From positions 1 through 7,475 of the forward strand of contig JAISEB010000167.1 of assembly GCA_031264395.1 (NCBI GenBank): a stretch of 7,475 nt of DNA, written 5' to 3'. The notes beneath the pieces are model-generated. The model saw nothing but the letters and a program-made list of their open reading frames with translations, was not told where the DNA came from and searched no databases. Numbering within the stretch: position 1 is the first letter of the stretch; each line of letters opens with the position of its first letter. This stretch comes from Treponema sp. Its GTDB lineage: Bacteria > Spirochaetota > Spirochaetia > Treponematales > Breznakiellaceae. Below, piece by piece: positions 1-5,726 of this stretch. A program made the translations under genes and the position numbers.

Positions 1-1043
1 CCTATACGTCCGTCTCCCTGTCCGGGTATCTCTGCGGCGCCGACGCCCTGGCCTATTCGGAGCTGGCCTACTACCAGGGGAACCTGAACAGGGCCGAACA
101 ATTCGCCCGTCAGGCGGTATATCAGGGCCGTGAAAAAAACCAGAACGAGGTGGAAACCTGCGCCCTGTATTATCTTATGCGGCTCAGCATTCCCAAGGGC
201 GATATCGCGGGTATCCGGGAAGCGGAGCGGCAGCTCCTTGCCCAGCTTGAAAACGGCGATTACGTTAACCGTTACAATATCCACGACATTCTCATGGGAC
301 GTTTTTATACCCGTCTGGGCCTCATAGAGAAAATCGCCCCCTGGCTCAGAAAGGAGCCGGATAAAGGGGAGTTAAACATCCTGTCACCGGGCTTCGGCAC
401 CCTGGTTAACGCCCGGTGCCTGGCCGTAGAAAAAAACTACCCCGAGGCGCTGCGGATTCTGGAAAAGGAACGGGCCGAAGGCGATTTGGGGACTTACCTT
501 TTGGGGTTTCTGGAAATGACCGCTCTGGAAGCGGTTATCCGCCATCAGCTTGGCGACAGGGAGGGGGCGCTCGCCGCCCTGAAGAAGGCCTACGATGTGG
601 GCCTGCTCCACGGCTTTTCCATGCCCTTTGTCGAGCTTGGGGAACACATGCACAGTTTGACGGGCGCCCTCCTCAAGGACCATCCCGACATTCCCGGAGA
701 CGCCGGAATTGCCGGGATTTCCCGGAAGTGGCTGCAAACCATACGAAGGGACGCCTCGGCCTACGCGAAAAAACGCGCCCTGGCGGCGGCCCAATACACA
801 GGCGCGCAAACGCCGCTTTCCCCGGATCTTTCGGAGTATGAACTTTCGGTACTGAACAGCCTTTCCCAGGGCCAAACCAGCGAAGAAATAGCCGGCGTCA
901 TGCGTGTTTCCGTCAAGATGGTGAAAAGCGTCATACGGCGCCTGTATGTCAAACTCGGGGCGGTAAACAGGGCGGACGCCGTGCGCAGCGCCACCGAAAA
1001 GGGCCTTTTGCCGAATGCCGTGAAAAAGGAAACCCCGTTGTAA
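1..1043 (+). CDS. LuxR-family transcriptional regulator with TPR-like region (MalT/LAL-like), 5'-truncated by window edge
   Basis: The frame is open from base 3 with no stop before TAA at 1041-1043, so about 346 C-terminal codons are visible and the true start lies left of the window. The visible N-terminal part is helical and TPR-like, with alternating small/aromatic residues such as ALAYSELAYYQGNLNRAEQF near bases 45-105. The LuxR-type helix-turn-helix occupies about 831-1010: LSEYELSVLNSLSQGQTSEEIA, a recognition helix around VSVKMVKSVIRRLYVKLGAV, then NRADAVRSA and GLL. That order matches the GerE/LuxR domain (DNA binding, dimerising). In MalT-like proteins an N-terminal STAND ATPase precedes the TPR sensor; whether one exists here cannot be seen. 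The recognition helix has Met where Thr is usual and Val where His is common (MVKSV versus TVKxH). Family is certain; target genes and inducer are unknown. A GTG at 150 is an internal codon, not the start. Confidence 0.9.
   Translation, partial: YTSVSLSGYLCGADALAYSELAYYQGNLNRAEQFARQAVYQGREKNQNEVETCALYYLMRLSIPKGDIAGIREAERQLLAQLENGDYVNRYNIHDILMGRFYTRLGLIEKIAPWLRKEPDKGELNILSPGFGTLVNARCLAVEKNYPEALRILEKERAEGDLGTYLLGFLEMTALEAVIRHQLGDREGALAALKKAYDVGLLHGFSMPFVELGEHMHSLTGALLKDHPDIPGDAGIAGISRKWLQTIRRDASAYAKKRALAAAQYTGAQTPLSPDLSEYELSVLNSLSQGQTSEEIAGVMRVSVKMVKSVIRRLYVKLGAVNRADAVRSATEKGLLPNAVKKETPL
831..1010 (+). other. LuxR/GerE-type helix-turn-helix DNA-binding domain
   Basis: This is a sub-region of the truncated regulator. 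It covers about 60 residues with the family pattern E-x-x-V-L-x-x-L-x-x-G-x-x-x-x-E-I-A, then V-K-x-x-x-x-x-L-Y-x-K-L-G-x-x-x-R-x-x-A-V. It lies at the extreme C-terminus, as usual for MalT/LAL proteins. Confidence 0.9.
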
Positions 1044-1085
1044 CGGCCGGGCTGCAACCGGGCTGCTAACATGTCCATTGCTTTA
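1044..1085. repeat. Convergent intergenic gap with a 9-bp direct repeat
   Basis: These 42 bases separate the stop of the LuxR-type gene (plus strand) from the stop of the response regulator (minus strand). CCGGGCTGC occurs twice, at 1047-1055 and 1058-1066, separated by AA. The only stem obvious to the eye is CCGG/CCGG (1047-1050 with 1058-1061), which is too weak and has no following T-run. No convincing intrinsic terminator is visible for either gene. Confidence 0.6.
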
Positions 1086-1784
1086 CTAGTGGGGCTTGAA
1101 ACGGTACCCCGAACCCCACACGGTTACGATGTGTTCAGGTTCCGACGGATTTTTTTCTATCTTTTCCCTGATACGGTTTATGTGAACGATTACGGTATTC
1201 AGATCGCCGTACACATCCTGCCCCCAAATTTTTTCGTACAGCTGCTCTTTGCTGAATAGTGTTTCAGGATTGGACGCCAGAAAATAAAGCAGTTCATATT
1301 CCTTGTTTTTAAGATTGATTTCCCTGCCGGATACAAATACCTGGTGTGTTTTATGGTTTATCCGCATATTGCCGGTGATAATTTCAGTGTTGTTTTTTTC
1401 CTTACCGGTTCCCGCTTTAAGGCGCTCGTATTGCGCTATGTGCGCCTTGACGCGCGCCAGGAGTTCATTGGGCGAAAACGGTTTTGCGATGTAATCATCG
1501 GCTCCCAGCCCAAGGCCCCGCACCTTGTCGTTGTCGTCACTGCGGGCCGAAACAATAAGAACCGGTATGTCTGTTTTTGCGCGTATAAGTTTGCACAGTT
1601 CATAGCCGTCTTTTCCGGGCAGCATGAGGTCAAGGAGGACAAGATTGAAACTGCCGGACAGGGCGCGTTCCATGCCTTTTTTGCCGTCGGTTTCAAGAGT
1701 AACCTTGAAGCCGCTCATTTCAAGAAAATCCCGTTCGATTTCCGCTATGGATACGTCATCTTCGATAATGAGTATTTCCTTCAC
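1086..1784 (-). CDS. OmpR/PhoB-family two-component response regulator
   Basis: This is a complete protein of 232 residues, the usual length for the OmpR/PhoB class. The receiver domain spans about 1-120: acidic pocket E8-D9-D10, phospho-acceptor D52 in LLDLMLPG, the switch serine S79 and K101 in IAKPF. A linker at about 121-138 is rich in Lys and Gly. The winged-helix DNA-binding domain follows (about 138-232), with LKNKEYELLYFLASNP, a recognition helix around TVIVHINRIREKIE and the closing hairpin VWGSGYRF. All phosphotransfer residues are present, so it should be active. The start is GTG at 1784-1782, directly after the kinase stop, with GGAGGG inside the kinase 3' end. The upstream kinase is its evident partner. 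Targets are unknown; the adjacent efflux/PAP2 operon is the natural candidate. Confidence 0.95.
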   Translation of the reverse strand: MKEILIIEDDVSIAEIERDFLEMSGFKVTLETDGKKGMERALSGSFNLVLLDLMLPGKDGYELCKLIRAKTDIPVLIVSARSDDNDKVRGLGLGADDYIAKPFSPNELLARVKAHIAQYERLKAGTGKEKNNTEIITGNMRINHKTHQVFVSGREINLKNKEYELLYFLASNPETLFSKEQLYEKIWGQDVYGDLNTVIVHINRIREKIEKNPSEPEHIVTVWGSGYRFKPH

Positions 1785-3263
1785 TTAGCGCGCCCCTCCG
1801 CCGTTAACAGCTGGAAACGCAATTACGATGTCAAGGCCCCGCCCGTAAGGCCCCGCTTCGGCGCGTATCGCGCCTCCCATTCGCTGTATTATTTTTTCGG
1901 ATATGGCAAGCCCGAGCCCGCTTCCTTCTTTGCTTCTTGATGAATCGCCCCGGTAAAAAACGGCGAATAATTTTTCCAGCGTTTCAGGGGGAACTCCCGG
2001 CCCGTCATCCTGTATATGAATCTCCAGCGTTTTTATTCCTTCGGGATTTGCCGTCCTGCCGTAAATAAATACGTTTCCCGTATCACGATCCCTGTATTTG
2101 ACGCTGTTTTCCAGAATATTGATAAAAACATTGTGCAGCCATTGAACATCGGCCTTGATAAAATGGGGCTGTTCCAAAACTTCGGATTTTGAAACAGCTT
2201 CCCCGGATGCAAGTTTCAGTATGATGCCTTTGTGTTTGTATTCTTCGATAAAATCATCCGTCATTCCCCGTATGACTTTTCCGGCATTGACAATCTGCAA
2301 ATTCATGGGGAACCCGTCAATTTCCAGTTTGGAAAAAAGAAACAGTTGATTGATGATCCTTTCCATGTCGCCGGTTTTTGCCTTTATAGTCTCTATATAT
2401 TTTTTCTGCCGTTCCGGGGTGGCGGCTATTTTTTCTTCTATCCCCTCAAGATACGCCTTGATGACGGTGAGGGGCGTCCTGAGATCGTGGGAAATACCGG
2501 CTATGAGTTCCCTGCGGCTTTCTTCGTCTTTCTGCCGTTCCCGCCCCATGTGCTGGAGCCGTTCCGCCATGGCGTTAAAAGCGGAACACACAGGCGAAAA
2601 CTCGTCGTCTCCCGAATAGTCAAGCCTGAAATTCAAATTGTTGTTTTGAATTTGCGTAACGCCAAAAGAAAGGGTGTTAAGGGGCGCAACAATGTTTTTT
2701 ATCATGATGCGGGTCAGGAAGAAATTGGTCGCAAGAACAAGAACGATTATAAGCCAGAACGATACTATTCCCGCGGTTATTACATAGGCGCTGTACATAT
2801 CGTCGTTAAAATGGTAGTCATAGTTGATTACCATTATTTTGGCGGCGCCTATGGTTTGTGTGTATAGCGCCGTAGTGTCAAACGATATGGTGTGGTCCCC
2901 GTCTTCCAGTAAAGCGGTTTCAACTATCGCGTTGTTTCTTCCCGGCGGCGGTATTATCCATTCTCCCTTGTCGTAGAGGGCAAAAAACACCGCGTATTTT
3001 TGAAACCGTTTTTGTAAATCTTCAACCATGGCCTTCAAAGTACCGCCGTCCGGTACACCGGCGTGTCCGGTCATGCGACCGCCGATGTTGAGTAATTCAT
3101 GCCTGGCCTCGTAGAAAATTTCATTGTTATACAACGGGCCAATCCCGTTACCGCCTGTTCTCATTGGTATGAACCTGATGCCAACGGAGAAAATGACACA
3201 TAACACAAAAGGGATGAGGATCATGAGAATGTTGGAAATAAACAAACGCCGTTTAATCGTCAA
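1785..3263 (-). CDS. Membrane sensor histidine kinase (HAMP-HisKA-HATPase_c)
   Basis: This is a complete protein of 492 residues. Order: short cytoplasmic N-terminus with KRR; TM1 about 8-30; extracytoplasmic sensor about 31-158, with no domain I recognise; TM2 about 160-185; HAMP about 185-238; HisKA with SHDLRTPL carrying H259; dimerisation helix to about 312; then the ATPase with N-box NILENSVKYRD (N386), G1 box DDGPG (419-423), F-box LFAVFYRGD and G2 box GSGLGL (447-452). All catalytic motifs are intact. The SHDLRTPLTVIKAYLEG type of H-box is common in Gram-positive-type kinases. The start chosen is TTG at 3263-3261: a TAG closes the frame just upstream and no in-frame ATG exists there, while the next Met (residue 14) would cut into TM1. 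The stop TAA (1787-1785) abuts the regulator start. It autophosphorylates and passes phosphate to D52 of the regulator; the stimulus is unknown. Confidence 0.95.
   Translation of the reverse strand: MTIKRRLFISNILMILIPFVLCVIFSVGIRFIPMRTGGNGIGPLYNNEIFYEARHELLNIGGRMTGHAGVPDGGTLKAMVEDLQKRFQKYAVFFALYDKGEWIIPPPGRNNAIVETALLEDGDHTISFDTTALYTQTIGAAKIMVINYDYHFNDDMYSAYVITAGIVSFWLIIVLVLATNFFLTRIMIKNIVAPLNTLSFGVTQIQNNNLNFRLDYSGDDEFSPVCSAFNAMAERLQHMGRERQKDEESRRELIAGISHDLRTPLTVIKAYLEGIEEKIAATPERQKKYIETIKAKTGDMERIINQLFLFSKLEIDGFPMNLQIVNAGKVIRGMTDDFIEEYKHKGIILKLASGEAVSKSEVLEQPHFIKADVQWLHNVFINILENSVKYRDRDTGNVFIYGRTANPEGIKTLEIHIQDDGPGVPPETLEKLFAVFYRGDSSRSKEGSGLGLAISEKIIQRMGGAIRAEAGPYGRGLDIVIAFPAVNGGGAR
1794..1799 (-). 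promoter_or_regulatory. Ribosome binding site for the response regulator (fixes its GTG start)
   Basis: On the minus strand GGAGGG lies within the last codons of the kinase gene, 9 nt before GTG at 1784-1782. It supports the non-ATG start and implies coupled translation of kinase and regulator. Confidence 0.75.
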
Positions 3264-3272
3264 TACGGACCG

Positions 3273-3278
3273 CCTTTT
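3273..3278 (-). promoter_or_regulatory. Probable ribosome binding site for the TTG-started kinase
   Basis: AAAAGG (continuing as CGG) on the minus strand ends 9 nt before the TTG at 3263-3261. It is a moderate match only, but together with the upstream in-frame TAG it favours TTG as the start. Confidence 0.5.
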
Positions 3279-3285
3279 GCCGACA

Positions 3286-3322
3286 GGACATGCGCGCTAA
3301 TCTTCGGCTGGTTTGCATGTCC
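3286..3322. repeat. Perfect 8-bp inverted repeat upstream of the kinase gene
   Basis: GGACATGC at 3286-3293 and GCATGTCC at 3315-3322 are exact reverse complements separated by 21 nt (3294-3314). In the RNA the pair could form a hairpin in the kinase leader; as DNA it could be a dyad operator. No T-run follows, so it is not a typical terminator. The same octamer also occurs by itself inside the RND gene (6971-6978), so the single arm is not specific. Confidence 0.5.
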
Positions 3323-3324
3323 AC

Positions 3325-3352
3325 AGTATCCTGTTTCACCGGCAATTCACAA
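3325..3352 (-). promoter_or_regulatory. Weak sigma-70-like promoter candidate for the two-component genes
   Basis: On the minus strand TTGTGA (3352-3347) and GATACT (3330-3325) are separated by 16 nt. Each matches the consensus -35 and -10 at four of six positions. A start near 3318 would put the inverted repeat at the beginning of the transcript. The match is weak, and the genes could equally be read through from the upstream operon. Confidence 0.25.
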
Positions 3353-3360
3353 TACATCCC

Positions 3361-4137
3361 CTATAACGCAACGGATACATAAAACCCATTTACCATTGGG
3401 GAGATTGTAATTTTTTCATCAATCCTTTTTCTCAGATGCAGATACGGGATAAGGTATCCGTACAGTGATCCAATGGCGGCCCCCGCAATCACGTCGGTAA
3501 GGAAATGGCTCCCCGAAAGAATACGGCCGGCGCCGATTGCCGCGGCAATTGAATAACCGGCGGCTATAACCGGCGCTTTCCAGCGCGACCGCGGGTATTC
3601 CGTGGAAAATGTGGATGTCAGGAACCCCGCCGCCATAAAGGCAAGGGCAGTATGCCCGGAAGGAAAGCTGTTGTCATAATCGTCTTCCTTGCCCGGAGGA
3701 ATTGAACCGAAATAACTGTAGGGCCGGTTTCGGTTTATCATATGCTTCAACAGTTCTTTGGTTCCGTAGGTCAAGAAGAACGCTTCGGCGTACATTATTC
3801 CGTAGGTTATGACGGCATGCGGCGTCTTTATGTTTCCTATCACCGGCAGGACAGGCAAGGCCATGAGGCCGTAAGTACCAATCTTGCTTGTCATATCCGG
3901 CCTCTTGTTGTAGGAACGAAACAGCGTCCGGTCAAAGCTGTTCACTTCATTTTTATTGAACACGGTGCCCGGCGCGGGACCGCCGATAAAAAAAGGAGCT
4001 ATAAAAATACCCAGGGACAATGAACCTGTAACGAGGTCCTTTTTTATATCATAGGTATAACGGCTTTCGGCATACATGCCGGCGCATTGAAGAATGACGC
4101 ACGCCGCCATACTGATTTTCATTGTGTTAATTTTCAT
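3361..4137 (-). CDS. Exported PAP2-superfamily phosphatase
   Basis: This is a 258-residue protein with the three signatures of the PAP2 (type 2 phosphatidic acid phosphatase) acid phosphatases: K131-x6-R138-P139, P159-S160-G161-H162, and R205-x5-H211-x3-D215 (GRILSGSHFLTD, with Gly where Ser often precedes the Arg). The catalytic residues are therefore complete. Residues 1-23 look like a signal peptide (cleavage after MYA) or, less likely, a lipoprotein signal at C19. Hydrophobic segments lie at about 35-52, 88-100, 108-125, 160-176, 188-204 and 215-232. The region NSFDRTLFRSY before the first motif resembles uncharacterised diderm PAP2 proteins. Substrates in the family are lipid or isoprenoid phosphates (PA, PGP, undecaprenyl-PP, lipid A); which one applies here cannot be told. 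ATG at 4137 has GGAG 5 nt upstream and overlaps the end of the TolC-type gene by 11 nt, so the two are coupled. Confidence 0.92.
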   Translation of the reverse strand: MKINTMKISMAACVILQCAGMYAESRYTYDIKKDLVTGSLSLGIFIAPFFIGGPAPGTVFNKNEVNSFDRTLFRSYNKRPDMTSKIGTYGLMALPVLPVIGNIKTPHAVITYGIMYAEAFFLTYGTKELLKHMINRNRPYSYFGSIPPGKEDDYDNSFPSGHTALAFMAAGFLTSTFSTEYPRSRWKAPVIAAGYSIAAAIGAGRILSGSHFLTDVIAGAAIGSLYGYLIPYLHLRKRIDEKITISPMVNGFYVSVAL

Positions 4138-5437
4138 GTCCGCTCCATAACGCGCCGAAGGGAATATTCAATTCTTTTTCCAGTTCAAGTACGGCGCATG
4201 CAAGGTTGTATTCTTCTTCCAGGACACTGTTCCGGGCCAGAAACAAATCGTCATCTGCCTGACGGAGGCTTTGCAGATCCGCGCCGCCCCGGCGGTACAC
4301 CTCTTCACAGGTTTGGCAGGTTTCTTCCGTCAAGGTAACAGTAAGCCGTAACGTTTCGATATTTTCAAGGGATTGGCGGATGCCCGTCTGTAATTGCCGA
4401 ATCCGGTACTCCCTGTCCAGTATGGTTTCCCGCAACAGGCTTCTTTGACTTTCGATTTGGTCGTCAAAAAAATGTATGCTCTCTCTGGCGGCCGACCAGG
4501 GAAGCAGGTTGTCCAGTTTGAACGAAAGGGTGACGGAAAACTGTCCGTTGTCGGCCCATTTACTGTCGCGGTATAACGAAGACGTTTCCCAGGAAACGCC
4601 CAGTACCGGCGCGCAGGCGTTCGTTGCGGCGCCCTTCCGCTGAATTTCCAGCAGCTCAAGGGAGTTTCGCAGCAGTGCGATTGACCATGATTCTCTTGCC
4701 TGTTCTCCCTGTTCCCCGTTGTCCAGGTTGATGTGTCCTGTTTCAAAGGACCCGTCTTTGATGACGATGGTTTCTTCCGGGGGGATAAGGAGGAACTGCC
4801 GTACCATATCAGCCGCGTTACTGTACAGGACTTCGGCGTTCCGCAAATTTGATTTCCGGTTTTCAAGATCCACCCGGGCGGAAAGTTCATCCAGACGCGA
4901 AGACTGTCCGATGCGGACAAGACCGGCCGTCTGTTCATAGCGGCTTTGCGCGGTTTCCGCGTTTTGTTCCGCAAGCAGGACATTGTCTTTCAGCAGGATA
5001 AGCTGATAGAAGAACTGCCGTACCTGGAATTCCAGATTCTGCCGGGCTTCCTCATAGCCGAGCAGCCCCGCCTCATATTCTTTTTTGGTCTGCCCGATGG
5101 AACTGACAATAACCGCCGACAGCGGCAGGGAGGCGGATACCGAGACGCCCGGCGTCCACGCGGCGGTTCCCGGTTCCAAACCGGTAAGGGAGGTGGGGCG
5201 GCCGAGCAGCCCCGACGCGGTAAGGGAGGGAACAAGACTGTTCCAGGAATGATCCATCCTTCTTTTTGCCCCCGCCATTTCCGCGCCTCTCCGTTTAAGA
5301 GACAGATTGTGTTCCAGAGCCCGCGCTACGGCGGTATCAACGTCCAGTATGGTCTGCCCGTGTACAGGAACGCCTGAAAAAAGAAATCCTGTTAACAGCA
5401 AGACCGGAAGAAAAACAGGATGATAATTACGCTTCAT
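4127..5437 (-). CDS. TolC-family outer-membrane efflux protein
   Basis: This is a 436-residue protein, typical for outer-membrane factors. A signal peptide is clear: basic start MKRN, hydrophobic core to about 22, probable cleavage after G27. The mature protein shows the duplicated TolC plan. The first half has DTAVARALEHNLSLK (34-48), a beta segment around 92-112 and long helices including RYEQTAGLVRIGQSSRLDEL (166-185). The second half has a beta segment around 299-309 and helices with CEEVYRRGGADLQSLRQADD (377-396). It would form the trimeric outer-membrane and periplasmic channel for the adjacent RND pump. Odd point: a CxxC (C374, C377) lies in a helix of the second half. ATG at 5437 has GAAGGA 7 nt upstream and overlaps the PII-like gene by 11 nt. 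Family is secure; substrate unknown. Confidence 0.93.
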   Translation of the reverse strand: MKRNYHPVFLPVLLLTGFLFSGVPVHGQTILDVDTAVARALEHNLSLKRRGAEMAGAKRRMDHSWNSLVPSLTASGLLGRPTSLTGLEPGTAAWTPGVSVSASLPLSAVIVSSIGQTKKEYEAGLLGYEEARQNLEFQVRQFFYQLILLKDNVLLAEQNAETAQSRYEQTAGLVRIGQSSRLDELSARVDLENRKSNLRNAEVLYSNAADMVRQFLLIPPEETIVIKDGSFETGHINLDNGEQGEQARESWSIALLRNSLELLEIQRKGAATNACAPVLGVSWETSSLYRDSKWADNGQFSVTLSFKLDNLLPWSAARESIHFFDDQIESQRSLLRETILDREYRIRQLQTGIRQSLENIETLRLTVTLTEETCQTCEEVYRRGGADLQSLRQADDDLFLARNSVLEEEYNLACAVLELEKELNIPFGALWSGHEN

Positions 5438-5726
5438 TGCTTTGTCCTTCGATTGGCACGGTAAAGAATGTAATCCCCTCTTTGGGGAAGCGCTGTTTTA
5501 TGCGTCGTATGCTTTGCGCCGCCGGGTCAAAACAATCGTCGCTCAGGTAGCTGATGAGCATGAAATTTTCTTCTGGCCACGTGGCGGTGCCCATGCGGTA
5601 TTGGCGTTTTCCCCGCCCGTGGACAACGGGAATCAGCGTATAGTAAAAATGGGCAATGCTTTTTTCAAGGCTTTCGATGAGTTCATCCTGAACCGATCTG
5701 TTTGCGATTACTTCGATGCGTTTCAT
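5427..5726 (-). CDS. Small PII-like transporter-associated protein (resembles the PG0541 family)
   Basis: This is a 99-residue soluble protein with no signal or membrane segment. It begins with a beta strand MKRIEVIANRSV and an amphipathic helix. Then come TLIPVVHGRGKRQYRMGTAT, WPEENFMLISYL and a final helix-strand SIRRIKQRFP...GITFFTVPIE. This layout (beta-alpha-beta, glycine-rich loop, GTxxWP-x-x-N, helix, strand ending in P-I-E) matches, from memory, the PII-like proteins encoded inside RND efflux operons of Bacteroidetes and relatives, called PG0541 family. PII-like proteins often bind nucleotides in a trimer and gate a membrane partner, but ligand and role are unproven for this group. 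The start ATG at 5726 overlaps the RND stop as ATGA, with AAGGAGG just before it. Position between permease and TolC implies co-expression and supports a pump-related role. Confidence 0.72.
   Translation of the reverse strand: MKRIEVIANRSVQDELIESLEKSIAHFYYTLIPVVHGRGKRQYRMGTATWPEENFMLISYLSDDCFDPAAQSIRRIKQRFPKEGITFFTVPIEGQSNEA

Noticed and set aside
384..875. 163-codon minus-strand open frame inside the LuxR-type gene
   Set aside because: It is antisense to a continuous TPR-like protein, and is Gly/Arg-rich as expected for a mirrored G+C-rich gene.
1344..1940. 198-codon plus-strand open frame opposite the response regulator and kinase end
   Set aside because: It lies wholly antisense to two well-supported genes with intact catalytic motifs, has no recognisable domain, and its residue mix looks like a mirrored coding frame.
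2232..2867. 211-codon plus-strand open frame opposite the kinase
   Set aside because: It is antisense to the HAMP/HisKA region, with low-complexity FF/RKN stretches and no family resemblance; a shadow of the kinase codons.
1086..3263. VanR/VanS-type glycopeptide resistance pair
   Set aside because: General OmpR/kinase similarity only. No vanHAX-type genes are nearby and the kinase sensor region is not recognisably VanS-like.
4330..4983. 217-codon same-strand alternate frame within the TolC-type gene
   Set aside because: It is rich in Arg, Pro and Ser and without motifs, while the overlapping frame has signal peptide and TolC repeats; no sign of a programmed frameshift.
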